Shown here: positions 1-11,300 of the stretch, in pieces | Layout: every line of letters begins with the position of its first letter | Numbering within the stretch: the stretch's first letter is position 1 | Source of the DNA: DATJHM01 sp035493895 | GTDB taxonomy: Bacteria > Chloroflexota > Ktedonobacteria > Ktedonobacterales > Ktedonobacteraceae | Assembly: GCA_035493895.1 (NCBI GenBank) | Contig: DATJHM010000231.1 | Coordinates: 1-64,000, forward strand | DNA length: 64,000 nt | Direction: 5' to 3' | The notes under the pieces: model-generated | Seen by the model: only the letters and a program-made list of their open reading frames with translations | The model's database searches: none | Told to the model about the DNA's origin: nothing | Position numbers and translations under genes: made by a program

Positions 1-1
1 C

Positions 2-3000
2 ATCGAGCTCGGGGAGATCGAAAACGTGCTCAAGCAACATCTCCTCATCCAGGATGCTGTCGTGCTCCTACGAGAAGATCATCCCGGCGATAAGCGTCTC
101 GTCGCTTATGTTGTCCCTGCGCCAGAAACGACAGATCAGCAAAGGGAACACATAGGACAAACATTACAGAATTATCTCAGCGAACGCTTACCTGAGTATA
201 TGGTACCGGGCAGTGTATTGCTCCTCGCAGCCTTGCCACTCACCGCAAATGGCAAGATAGAGCGCAAGGCCCTACCAGTCCCTACATACGAGCAGGCAGC
301 AAAAGGCGAGCAAATACCACAGGGCCTCGTCGAACAACAACTGGCTCTCCTCTGGGGCGAGTTACTCGGGACTTCGCCTGTTGCGTTGAGCGACAACTTT
401 TTTGCGCTCGGAGGACATTCTCTCCTTCTGACACAGCTTGCCATCAGGATTCGCAGCACATTTCGCCTGGAGCTATCACTTCGCGAACTTTTCCAGAGCG
501 CACAATTTGCTGATATGGCTGCCTTTATTCACCAGGAATTACGAGAACAGCGACAGCTTGCACCGCTGGAGCCCATTATACCCGTTACGCATACCCAGGC
601 CTTGCCACTCTCATTTGCCCAGCAACGGCTCTGGTTCTTACAACAACTTGAGCCAGAAAATGCTGCTTATAATATTCCATTTCTGATCCGCTTAAATGGA
701 ATAGTAGCAACAGAGGCTCTAGAGCAGACACTTCAGGAGATCATTGCCAGACACGAGATTTTACGCACAACCTATGCAGGCGAGCACGATGAACCCGCCC
801 AGATCATCGCTACTCAGAGTACATTTATGCTACACATGATCAATCTGACGCATCTACCCATGCCCGAGCGAGCGGATGAGCTCCGACGACAGGCTATTCA
901 AGAGGGCCAGAGGTCGTTTGATCTGCGAAGCGAGCAGCCAATACGCGCAATGCTGCTGAAAATAGCAGAGGAAGAGCATATTTTGCTCCTCAATTTGCAC
1001 CATATCGCCTCAGATGGCTGGTCCACAGGGATTATTGTGCAGGAAGTTGCCAGCCTGTATCCGGCATTTCTCGCAGGAGAGCCATCCCCCCTATCAGACC
1101 TGAGCATACAATATGCCGACTATGCAGCCTGGCAACGCTCATGGCTCCAGGGAGACACACTCCAACGCCTGCTCGCATACTGGCAAACGCAACTGGCCGA
1201 CGTCCCCCCCGTTTTGCACCTGCCATATGATCACCCTCGACCAACCGTGCTGAACTACAAAGGTGCAACGCGAGCATTCGTCCTCACTCAAGAGCTGACA
1301 CAGGCGCTGGATCAGCTAGCACGACAGGAGCAGGTCACTCTTTTCATGCTCTTGCTCGCGTCCTTCCAACTCCTGCTCCATAACTATAGCCGTCAGGAGG
1401 ATATTCTTGTAGGCACACCGATCGCGAACCGTACCCGGCAGGAAACGGAACAGCTCATTGGCGCGTTCATGAATACGCTGGTCATGCGCGCCCGCATCAA
1501 GCGCCAGCACACCTTCCGTGAGCTCCTCGGTCAGGTGCGCGAGACGACATTAGAGGCCTATGCCTATCAGGATCTCCCCTTCGAAACGCTGGTCGAGGCG
1601 CTGGCACCTGCAAGAAATATGGGCCATCATCCTCTCTTCCAGGTCATGTTTGTGCTCCAGAATGCGCCAGTACAGGAAATCACCTTGCCTGATATCGTCC
1701 TGCAACCCCTGGAGCTCGATACGGGCATCGCGAAGTTCGATCTTACGCTGGCAATGGAGGAGGGTTCAGATGGTCTACAAGGCACTATCGAGTATAGTAC
1801 TGAGCTTTTCGCGGCTGAAACGATCAACCGGCTCATTGGACACTTTCAGGTCATTCTCGAAAGTATCGTAGCCGATCCAGGACAGGCACTCTGGCAGATC
1901 TCGCTCTTAACACAACAAGAGCAGCTGCAACTGCTGCATACATGGAACCGAACAGAGAAAGAATATCCACACGAGCGTTGCGTCACTCAGCTCATAGCAG
2001 AGCAGGCGGCACGCAGTCCCGAAGCGGTAGCGGTCATCTGTGGCGAGGAGCGCCTTTGTTATCGAGAGCTTGAAGAGCGGGCAAATCAACTGGCTCACTA
2101 CCTGCAAAAGCTCGGCGTTGGACCAGAAATACTCGTTGGCATCCATCTGCCGCGCTCAATCGATCTGTTAGTAGCGGTGCTCGGTATCCTCAAAGCAGGC
2201 GGTGCCTATGTGCCATTAGAGATCGGCCTTCCACCCGAGCGGCTTGCGCTCTTGCTACAAAGAACGCGTATGCCCGTTGTCATCACCCAGCAATACTTAC
2301 AAGAAAAGTTGCCAGTCTGTGATGCAAATATTCTGGCCCTCGACGCAATCTCGACGAGCCTCGCGGAACAGCCCACAGATACACCCGAGAATAGATTTGC
2401 ACCAGAGCATCTCGCCTATATTCTCTATACTTCCGGTTCGACGGGCGAGCCCAAAGGTGTCATGGTCCCACATCAAGGGCTCACGAACTATCTGTGCTAC
2501 AGCAAGGAGCGGTATGGCGCGGCGGAAGGGCATGGTTCGCCGGTCCATTCGCCGCTGGGATTTGATCTCACCGTCACCAGCATCTTTACACCGCTGCTCC
2601 TCGGACAAAGCGTCGAACTTCTTCCTCAGGAATACGAGGTAGATAGCTTACAGACGGTTCTCAGCCAGCACAAACGCTACAGTCTGGTCAAGCTTACTCC
2701 CGCCCATCTCATGCTGCTCAATCAATGGCTACAACCAGAGGATGCAGCCGAGAGCGCGTACACCCTGGTCATCGGCGGCGAAGAGCTACGCCACGAACAG
2801 CTCGCCTTCTGGCAAACGCACGCTCCCAACGTCCGCCTGATCAATGAATATGGGCCTACAGAGACGGTGGTTGGTTGCTGCGTCTATGAAGCCCAAAGCG
2901 AAGAACGAGACGAGGTCGTCCCCATAGGCAGACCGATCAATAATACGCAACTCTACTTGCTTGATGCTCACTACCAGCTCGTACCGCCCGGTATACCAGG

Positions 3001-6000
3001 AGAACTCTATATAGGAGGTGCAGGCGTCACACGCGGCTACTTCCAGCAACCGGACCTGACAGCCGAACGCTATGTTCCGCATCCTTACAGCCAGAAAGGG
3101 GGCGAACGGCTCTACCGCACCGGTGATCTCGCATGCTATCGCGCCGATGGCAATCTGATCTTCCTCGGACGTATCGATCAGCAGGTGAAACTCCGTGGCT
3201 ATCGCATCGAGCTTGGCGAGATCGAAAATGTGCTCATGCAGCACCCCCAGGTCCAGGAAGTCCTTGTCATTGTACGCGAAGATCAACAGGATGATAAGCG
3301 TCTGGTTGCCTATGTCGTCCCTGCAAAAGAACACGATGAGGAGACACTACTCGATGAACTGCAACAGCACATGCACGCACAGTTACCAGGCTATATGCTC
3401 CCAACCCACACATTACTGCTCGATGAGCTACCACTCACGGCAAACGGGAAAGTGGATCGTAAAGCACTGCCTGTACCGGAATTGAGAGAAAGCGAGCAGG
3501 AAGAACAACAGCTTCAGACTGCATACGAACAACAATTGGCGCTCTTCTGGCAAACATTGCTAAGAGTCGAACGAGTCAGTCCGAACAGCAACTTCTTTGA
3601 GCTCGGCGGACACTCTCTCCTGCTCACACAGCTCGCTACGCGTATTCGCAGCACATTTCACGTCGAGCTGCCACTTCGCCAGCTCTTCCAGGCTGCAACG
3701 CTGGTTCAGATGGCAAATTTGATTGCAGACGCGCAACGCGGACAGCAACAGCTGGTCGATCTGGCACCGATACAGCCCGCTTCACGAGAACAACCCTTGC
3801 CGCTCTCGTTTGCCCAGCAACGCCTCTGGTTCCTCCAGCAGTTCGATACCAACAATAGCGCGTACAATATTCCGCTCCTGGTACGTCTGACGGGGGACTT
3901 GAAAAAAGAGGCGCTCGAGCTAGCGCTGACAACTGTCATAACCCGGCACGAGCTATTGCGTACCACGTTTAGCACGATGCACGGCGAACCTGTCCAGGTC
4001 GTTCAGCAAGAGCAGGCATTCAAACTGCCTTTGATTGATCTTGCCAGCTTGCCCTCAGAAACACAGGCCGAGGATTTTCAGCAGATTGCTGCTCACGAGG
4101 TACAACAACCCTTCGATCTGGAGCTGGATAGTCCAATACGAGGCAGTCTGCTAAAAATCGCAGAGCAGGAGCACATATTACTCCTCACACTGCATCATAT
4201 CGTCTCGGACGCCTGGTCCACCAGTATTCTGATCCAGGAAGTCGCGACGATCTATACAGCCGAGGTCACGGGCAAACCGAGCATGCTGCCAGTGCTACCA
4301 GTTCAATATGCTGATTTTGCGCTCTGGCAGCGCAACTGGTTGCAGGGAGCGACGATGGAGGCGCTGCTTGGTTACTGGAAGGCAGCGCTGACGGATGCTC
4401 CTCCGCTGCTCACGCTGCCAACCGATCGACCACGTCCTGCCATCCAGACTTATCGCGGGACAACGCTCCCGTTCGTTTTAACGCAGGAACTATCAGCTCA
4501 GCTCGCTCAACTTGCCCGCAGCGAGCAGGTTACGATGTTCATGCTGCTGCTGAGCGCATTCGCCCTTCTCTTGCACGTCTATAGTCATCAGGACGATATC
4601 GTCATAGGCACGCCGATTGCCAATCGCACACGCGAAGAGGCCGAACAGCTTATCGGCGTCTTCATCAATACGCTGGCGCTACGCACACATGTGGAGCGAA
4701 AGGACAGTTTCCGCCAGCTCTTGCAGCAGGTACGCGAGAGCACGCTGGAAGCGTATGCACACCAGGATCTTCCCTTTGAAGCGCTCGTCGATGCCCTGGC
4801 TCCCGAACGTAACCTGAGCTATCATCCCCTCTTTCAGGTCATGTTCGTGCTGCAAAACACGCCCCAGAGCACTATCGAGCTACCAGATCTACAACTGCAA
4901 GCAATCGAGCCAGAAAGCACAATTGCCAAATTCGACCTCTCACTTTCACTGGAGGAAAACAAAGAAGGTCTGCGGGGCACGCTCGAATATAATACAGATC
5001 TCTTCACCTCTACAACGATTGCACGCATGCTAAGCCATTTCCAGAGCATCCTGCAAGCGATTGTGGCGACTACTGCCCAACCCATGTGGCAGATTTCGCC
5101 GCTGACGCAGTGGGAACGTAATCTGCTCCTTGTCGACTGGAACCAGACCGGGCAGGCATACCCGCAAGATCTCTGCCTCCATGAACTCTTCGCAGCTCAG
5201 GTGAAACGCTCACCCACAGCCATAGCGGTCATGTGCGAAAATGAGCAGCTTACCTATCATGAGCTCAATGAGCAGGCTGACGCGCTTGCGCATCTCTTAC
5301 GAGAACGAGGCGTGCAAGCGGATAGTGCTGTAGGTATCTGCCTGGAACGCTCTCTCAGTATGGTTATTGCGATCTTCGGTGTACTAAAAGCTGGTGGGGC
5401 CTATGTGCCCCTCGATCCTGGCTATCCACAGGAACGGCTGGCGTTTATGCTCGCTCAGGCCCGAGTGCCGCTACTGCTCACCACGCAGGCCCTGGCCGCG
5501 CAGTTTACAGCATACGCCGGAGAAATCATCTGTATTGACAATCTGCCTCCCTCGTCAGCAAACGCAATCGCAGAATATAAGGGCAAGACCACCAGCCCGG
5601 ATAACCTTGCTTACCTGCTTTACACCTCGGGCTCGACCGGGCAACCCAAGGGGGTCATGATAAGTCATCGCGCTATCTGCAATCACATGCACTGGTTCCT
5701 CGAGGCGTTTCCGCTGGACAGCACAGATCGCGTGCTCCAGAAGACACCCTTCAGCTTCGACGCCTCTGTGTGGGAGTTCTACGCGCCCCTGCTCTCCGGT
5801 GGCACGCTGGTTATGGCTCAACCGGGAGGGCATCAGGATAGCGCCTATATGCTACAGGCAATCAAGGATTATCACATTACCACGCTGCAACTGGTGCCCT
5901 CGCAGCTCCAGATGCTCGTGGAGGAGCCACAGTTCGTCACCTGCCACAGTCTGCGCTGGCTTTTCTGCGGCGGCGAAGAGCTGCCGATTGAGCTTTATCA

Positions 6001-8389
6001 CAAAACGCTGGACCTGTTGCCTGTCGAAATGCACAATCTGTATGGTCCCTCCGAGACCTGCATCGACGCTATCACGTGGCATTGTCGCACGACACAGGAG
6101 CTCAACAGCACGCCCATTGGACGCCCCATTGCGAATATGCAGGCGTATGTGCTCGATGAGTTTATGCAACTTACGCCCCTGGGCGTGCCCGGCGAACTCT
6201 ATCTCGGTGGCGTCGATCTCGCACGCGGCTATATGCAACGGCCAGAACTTACCGCCGCACGCTTCGTTCCGCACCCCTTCAGCACGAACGCTGGCGAGCG
6301 ACTCTATCGCACTGGAGATCTCGTACGCTACCTTCCTGATAGCACGCTCCAATATCTCGGACGCATGGATCAGCAGGTCAAAGTGCGCGGCTTCCGCATT
6401 GAGCCTGGCGAGATTGAAGCCGTGCTCAATCAGCATCCTCTCACCCAGGAATGCGCCGTTATCGTACGCGAGGATCATCCCGGAGATAGACGTCTGGTTG
6501 CCTATCTCGTCTTCCGCGCACAACCTGCCCCGAGCAATAGCGAGTTGCGCCAATTCCTGCTCAACCAGCTGCCCGGCTATATGGTGCCGTCCTACTTTGT
6601 CACGCTTGAACAGTTGCCACTTCAGCCAAACGGTAAAATAGCTCGCACGCAACTTCCCGCTCCCAGCGGCGCAAGACCCGAGCAGGAGCAAGCTTATATT
6701 GCCCCTCGCACAGCTATCGAGCAGAGTTTGACCGACATCTGGGCGGCGGTCCTGGGGATCGAACTCATCGGCATCAATGACAATTTCTTCGAGCTCGGGG
6801 GCGACTCTATTCTCAGTATTCAGATTATCGCTCGGGCAAACGAGGCCGGGCTACGTTTAACCCCAAAGCAGATCTTCCAACACCAGACCATTGCTCAACT
6901 GGCAGAGGTCATCAATCAGGCTCCTGCTACTCTGGCTGAACAGGGTCCAGTGACAGGAGCGGTATCCCTCACGCCAATCCAGCACTGGTTCTTTGCGCAA
7001 AATCTGTACGAGCCGCATCACTGGAATCAGGCCATGTTTCTCGAGGTACGCCAGAAGTTAGATAGCGCCATCCTTGAGCAGGCATTACAACGCCTGATGA
7101 GCCAGCACGATGCCTTACGCATGCGCTTTACCAGAGAAGCCCATGGCTGGCAACAGGTCAATCAAGATGAAGAGCAAATCGTGCAATTGCTGCAATTTGA
7201 TCTTAGCGAAAAAACGGCACATGAGCAAACGACTGAGATGGAGCATGTTGCCGCCCAACTTCAGGCCAGCTTACATCTCGCAGAAGGCCAGCTCATACGC
7301 GTCGCCCTCTTCCATCTGGGAGAACTGCAACCTGCGCGCCTGCTCGTCGTCCTTCATCACCTGATCATTGACGGCGTTTCCTGGATCATTCTGCTCGAAG
7401 ACTTGCAAACTGTCTACCAGCAGCTCAGCCGTGGGAAAGCCGCCCGGCTCCCCTCGAAAACAAGCTCGTATCAGCAGTGGGCCCAACAATTGACCAGTTA
7501 TGCCCAATCAGAAGAGCTACAACAGGAGCTGGACTACTGGCGCAAAGTGGCACATGAGGCTGTTCCGCTACCGCTCGATTTCGCGGATGGCACAAATCTC
7601 GAAGGCACAGGTGAAACGGTCAGCATCACTCTCAGCAAAGAAGAGACCGGTTCTCTGCTTCAGAAGGTGCCAGCCACGTATCATACCGAGATAAACGATG
7701 TGCTACTGACCGCGCTTGCCCATGCGTGCGCTCCCTGGCTCAAAACAAGAACACTTCTGCTTGATCTCGAAGGGCATGGGCGTGAGCCACTCTTCGAAGA
7801 AATTGATCTCTCGCGCACGATTGGCTGGTTCACGAGCATCTATCCAGTCGCGCTGAACCTCGGTGAGAGCGGCAAACCCTGGGAGGAACTCAAGCTGATC
7901 AAAGAACAATTGCGTGCCATTCCTCATCACGGCATAGGGTATGGCCTGTTACGCTATCTCAGCGCGCACGAAGAAACGCGCAAAGCCTTACAGACACAAG
8001 CACAGGCCGAGATTAGCTTTAACTATTTCGGCCAGTTTGACCAGAGTTTCGCAGGCTCCTCGCTCTTCAGAACAGCAGCAGAGTCAAGCGGACCTGTGCG
8101 CAGTTTGCAGGGGCAACGACACTATAAAGTAGAGGTTACGGGATACGTAGAAGGGGGAGAACTACATATGAGTTGGAGATACAGCACGAAGCTCCATCGC
8201 CGCTCAAGCATCACACAACTCGCTGAACGCTTTCAAGAGACACTTCAGGATCTCATCCGCCATTGCGAAGAAGAAGATGTGGAAGGATATACGCCCTCCG
8301 ATTTCCCGGCGGCGGCACTCAGCCAGAAAGATCTCGACAAACTGCTGAACAAATTAAACCAGCCAAAACGAAATAGGAATCGTGCATGA
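2..8389 (+). CDS. Non-ribosomal peptide synthetase, (A)-T-C-A-T-C-A-T-E, 5' end outside window
   Basis: Multimodular NRPS subunit; 2795 residues are visible and the reading frame is already open at base 2, inside an adenylation domain (motif A8, IELGEIE), so the start lies upstream. Domain order by nucleotide: end of A1 (A10 NGK near 250), carrier T1 (LGGHSL near 410), C2 (HHIASDG near 1000), A2 (SGSTGEPKG near 2433, NEYGPTET near 2843), T2 (near 3600), C3 (HHIVSDA near 4190), A3 (SGSTGQPKG near 5625, YGPSET near 6040), T3 with LGGDS (near 6795), and a terminal epimerase (HHLIIDGVSW near 7355). LGGDS is the carrier form usually found before epimerases. My pocket readings are A2 DLTKVGEVGK (Asn-like) and A3 DAWQFGLIDK (Gln-like), so module 3 should deliver D-Gln. 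The tail (TPSDFP...LDKLL) resembles a donor COM docking helix. The stop overlaps the next synthetase by ATGA. Domain calls are strong; substrates are inference. Confidence 0.96.
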   Translation: MELGEIENVLKQHLLIQDAVVLLREDHPGDKRLVAYVVPAPETTDQQREHIGQTLQNYLSERLPEYMVPGSVLLLAALPLTANGKIERKALPVPTYEQAAKGEQIPQGLVEQQLALLWGELLGTSPVALSDNFFALGGHSLLLTQLAIRIRSTFRLELSLRELFQSAQFADMAAFIHQELREQRQLAPLEPIIPVTHTQALPLSFAQQRLWFLQQLEPENAAYNIPFLIRLNGIVATEALEQTLQEIIARHEILRTTYAGEHDEPAQIIATQSTFMLHMINLTHLPMPERADELRRQAIQEGQRSFDLRSEQPIRAMLLKIAEEEHILLLNLHHIASDGWSTGIIVQEVASLYPAFLAGEPSPLSDLSIQYADYAAWQRSWLQGDTLQRLLAYWQTQLADVPPVLHLPYDHPRPTVLNYKGATRAFVLTQELTQALDQLARQEQVTLFMLLLASFQLLLHNYSRQEDILVGTPIANRTRQETEQLIGAFMNTLVMRARIKRQHTFRELLGQVRETTLEAYAYQDLPFETLVEALAPARNMGHHPLFQVMFVLQNAPVQEITLPDIVLQPLELDTGIAKFDLTLAMEEGSDGLQGTIEYSTELFAAETINRLIGHFQVILESIVADPGQALWQISLLTQQEQLQLLHTWNRTEKEYPHERCVTQLIAEQAARSPEAVAVICGEERLCYRELEERANQLAHYLQKLGVGPEILVGIHLPRSIDLLVAVLGILKAGGAYVPLEIGLPPERLALLLQRTRMPVVITQQYLQEKLPVCDANILALDAISTSLAEQPTDTPENRFAPEHLAYILYTSGSTGEPKGVMVPHQGLTNYLCYSKERYGAAEGHGSPVHSPLGFDLTVTSIFTPLLLGQSVELLPQEYEVDSLQTVLSQHKRYSLVKLTPAHLMLLNQWLQPEDAAESAYTLVIGGEELRHEQLAFWQTHAPNVRLINEYGPTETVVGCCVYEAQSEERDEVVPIGRPINNTQLYLLDAHYQLVPPGIPGELYIGGAGVTRGYFQQPDLTAERYVPHPYSQKGGERLYRTGDLACYRADGNLIFLGRIDQQVKLRGYRIELGEIENVLMQHPQVQEVLVIVREDQQDDKRLVAYVVPAKEHDEETLLDELQQHMHAQLPGYMLPTHTLLLDELPLTANGKVDRKALPVPELRESEQEEQQLQTAYEQQLALFWQTLLRVERVSPNSNFFELGGHSLLLTQLATRIRSTFHVELPLRQLFQAATLVQMANLIADAQRGQQQLVDLAPIQPASREQPLPLSFAQQRLWFLQQFDTNNSAYNIPLLVRLTGDLKKEALELALTTVITRHELLRTTFSTMHGEPVQVVQQEQAFKLPLIDLASLPSETQAEDFQQIAAHEVQQPFDLELDSPIRGSLLKIAEQEHILLLTLHHIVSDAWSTSILIQEVATIYTAEVTGKPSMLPVLPVQYADFALWQRNWLQGATMEALLGYWKAALTDAPPLLTLPTDRPRPAIQTYRGTTLPFVLTQELSAQLAQLARSEQVTMFMLLLSAFALLLHVYSHQDDIVIGTPIANRTREEAEQLIGVFINTLALRTHVERKDSFRQLLQQVRESTLEAYAHQDLPFEALVDALAPERNLSYHPLFQVMFVLQNTPQSTIELPDLQLQAIEPESTIAKFDLSLSLEENKEGLRGTLEYNTDLFTSTTIARMLSHFQSILQAIVATTAQPMWQISPLTQWERNLLLVDWNQTGQAYPQDLCLHELFAAQVKRSPTAIAVMCENEQLTYHELNEQADALAHLLRERGVQADSAVGICLERSLSMVIAIFGVLKAGGAYVPLDPGYPQERLAFMLAQARVPLLLTTQALAAQFTAYAGEIICIDNLPPSSANAIAEYKGKTTSPDNLAYLLYTSGSTGQPKGVMISHRAICNHMHWFLEAFPLDSTDRVLQKTPFSFDASVWEFYAPLLSGGTLVMAQPGGHQDSAYMLQAIKDYHITTLQLVPSQLQMLVEEPQFVTCHSLRWLFCGGEELPIELYHKTLDLLPVEMHNLYGPSETCIDAITWHCRTTQELNSTPIGRPIANMQAYVLDEFMQLTPLGVPGELYLGGVDLARGYMQRPELTAARFVPHPFSTNAGERLYRTGDLVRYLPDSTLQYLGRMDQQVKVRGFRIEPGEIEAVLNQHPLTQECAVIVREDHPGDRRLVAYLVFRAQPAPSNSELRQFLLNQLPGYMVPSYFVTLEQLPLQPNGKIARTQLPAPSGARPEQEQAYIAPRTAIEQSLTDIWAAVLGIELIGINDNFFELGGDSILSIQIIARANEAGLRLTPKQIFQHQTIAQLAEVINQAPATLAEQGPVTGAVSLTPIQHWFFAQNLYEPHHWNQAMFLEVRQKLDSAILEQALQRLMSQHDALRMRFTREAHGWQQVNQDEEQIVQLLQFDLSEKTAHEQTTEMEHVAAQLQASLHLAEGQLIRVALFHLGELQPARLLVVLHHLIIDGVSWIILLEDLQTVYQQLSRGKAARLPSKTSSYQQWAQQLTSYAQSEELQQELDYWRKVAHEAVPLPLDFADGTNLEGTGETVSITLSKEETGSLLQKVPATYHTEINDVLLTALAHACAPWLKTRTLLLDLEGHGREPLFEEIDLSRTIGWFTSIYPVALNLGESGKPWEELKLIKEQLRAIPHHGIGYGLLRYLSAHEETRKALQTQAQAEISFNYFGQFDQSFAGSSLFRTAAESSGPVRSLQGQRHYKVEVTGYVEGGELHMSWRYSTKLHRRSSITQLAERFQETLQDLIRHCEEEDVEGYTPSDFPAAALSQKDLDKLLNKLNQPKRNRNRA

Positions 8390-11300
8390 CAAATACAAAC
8401 CATAATAATATAGAAGACATCTACGAACTGACACCATTGCAACAGGGTATGCTTTTTCATACTCTGTATGCTCCCGAATCGGGCATGTATGTTGAACAGG
8501 TCGCCTGCAAGCTCATGGGGAAACTCAGCATCAGCGCACTGCAAAAAGCGTGGCGACGTGTGATCAGGGAGAACCCGGTCCTGCGCAGCTCATTCTACTG
8601 GGAAGAGGTTGACAAGCCACTCCAGATTGTCCATCGCCGAATTGAGCTGCCATGGGAACAACATAATTGGAGCCATGAGAGCCCGGCAACACAACAAAAG
8701 CTTCTGGAGGCGCTTCTTCAGCGGGATCAGCGCGAAGGGTTCGAGCTGACCGAAGCTCCCTTGATGAGATTGACCCTGATCACGTTAGGCAATGAGCACT
8801 ATCAATTTGTCTGGACCAGCCATCACATCTTGCTGGACGGTTGGTCCAGTGCTCTGCTTTTCCGAGAGGTCTTCACGCTCTATGAGGGCTTTCAGCGGGG
8901 ATACGAGCACTCGCTTTCGCCGAGACGCCCGTATCGCGATTATATACTCTGGCTTCAACAACAGAATCAGGACAGGGCCGAACGTTTCTGGCGCGAAAAG
9001 CTTCGGGGATTTACCGCGCCAACCGCTCTGGGTGACGCACAAAGCTTTCAGCATGCCGCCAATGAAGAGCAGCATGCGGTTCGCGAACGGCGACTCTCAC
9101 CCGCAAAAACCGAAGCGCTCCAACAATTCGCCCGCCAGCAACGTCTGACGCTCAATACGCTCATGCAGGGAGCCTGGGCGCTCTTACTCTCCCGCTATAG
9201 TGGCGAACGCGATGTCGTCTTCGGAGCGACGATGTCAGGCAGACCGGCCACGCTCGAGCAGGTCGAGAATATGATCGGTCTCTTTATCAATACGCTACCT
9301 GTACGCGTGCAGTTGCCAGAACATATGGAGCTGCAACGCTGGTTGCAACAATTGCAGGCCGAACAGGTTGAGCTGATGCAATATGAATATAGCGCACTCT
9401 TGCAGGTTCAGGAATGGAGCGAAGTACCCGCAGGTACATCTCTGTTTGGCAGTCTGGTTATCTTCGAGAACTATCCCGTCTATGCTTCGGAACAGGAAAC
9501 AGAGCAAAGCCTGGAGCTGGCAGACGTAAAGGTCTTCGAGAAGACGAATTATCCTCTGAATTTCTTGATCGGACCAGGGCAAGAACTGCTTCTCAAGCTC
9601 ATTTATAGCTGCTGGTACTTTGATGACATCAGCAGTGAACGCATACTTGGACACCTCGAGAGCATTCTGGATGCGATGCTCGCCAATCCAGCTCAACCGC
9701 TCTGGCAGATCAGCCCTCTCACGCCGGAAGAACGAACCCGGTTGCTTGTCACCTGGAACACAACCAGCTATCCCTACCCTGACCTGACCATTCAGCAGCT
9801 TGTGGAGGATCAGGTTGCGCGTACTCCTGAAGCTCGTGCTGTCACTTCTGGCCAGAAGACGCTCAGTTACACGGCATTAAACAGGCGCGCAAATCAGGTC
9901 GCGCACCTGTTGCGAGCACTTGGCGTCGGTCCTGAAACGCTGGTTGGACTTTGCGTCGAACGCTCGCTCGAGATGATTGTCGGCCTGCTGGGCATTCTCA
10001 AAGCCGGTGGGGCTTATGTCCCACTCGATCCCACGTTCCCCGCCGAGCGTGTCGCCTATATGCTAGAAGACGCTCAGGTTACGATTCTCCTGACACAAAA
10101 ACAGGTACAGGCCAGTTTACCCGCTGGACAGGCTCATATCATTTGTCTGGACGAAAACGAGATTCTCGCTCTGGCTGACGAAGACAATCCTGTCGCAATC
10201 AGTGACCTGGAACAGCTCGCTTATGTCATCTATACCTCCGGCTCTACGGGACGCCCCAAGGGGGTACAGATTACGCAGCGATCTGCCGTGAACTTGCTCA
10301 CCTCGATGCAACACAAACCGGGGCTCACGGCACATGATCAACTCCTGGCTGTCACGACGCTCTCGTTTGATATTGCGACGCTGGAAATGCTCTTGCCGCT
10401 GATCACGGGCGCTCACCTGATCATCGCCCCACATGAGATTACTGTCGATGGCCCCGCTCTGGCAAAACTGCTCGAGAGCACCCGGGCGACCGTGATGCAG
10501 GCAACACCCATTACCTGGCGCATGCTCAATGCGACTGGCTGGCGACCGCCAGCACGCTTGAAGATTCTCTGCGGAGGCGAGGCTCTGCCTACAGATCTAG
10601 GCGAGCAATTAGCCAGTACGGCCAAAGCTCTCTACAATGTCTATGGCCCGACCGAGACCACGATCTGGTCCACGGTCGAATATATCAGCCCGAACACAAC
10701 CCTCATGAGCATCGGACGCCCCATCGCCAATACGACCATCTACCTGCTCGATGCGCAATTTCAGCCGGTGCCAACAGGTGTCGTCGGTGAACTGTATATA
10801 GGAGGAGACGGACTCTCACGCGGCTACCTGCATCAGCCCGATTTGAGCGCCGAACGCTTTCTCCCAGATCCATTTAGCAGCCTGCCCGGAGCACGAATCT
10901 ACCATACAGGAGATCTCGCACGCTATCTCGAAGATGGACGCCTTCTCTGTCTGGGCAGAGCTGATTTCCAGGTCAAACTACGTGGCTTCCGCATTGAACT
11001 GGGAGAAATTGAGAGCGTCTTACGGCAACACGCAGGCGTACATGAAGGCGTCGTTGTCCTGCGCGAGGATAGGCCCGGCGATCAACGTCTGGTTGCCTAT
11101 CTTGTTCCAGAGGGAATCGATAAGGTCAATGAGATGGCCCTGATCCAGGCTGTGCGTGCAAATATGCGCGAGCAACTGCCCGACTATATGCTCCCGGCAG
11201 ATATTATGCTGCTGGAGAGCCTGCCACGCACGCCTAACAATAAAATTGATCGTAAAGCGCTGCCCCCACCCGAACGTCGCGGGACTGAGCTGAGCACTGA

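Noticed and set aside
2786..6691. Long open frames on the minus strand inside the first synthetase (for example 2786-3334 and 5852-6691)
   Set aside because: They lie antisense to strongly conserved NRPS domains, have no ribosome sites and their translations look like shadow sequence.
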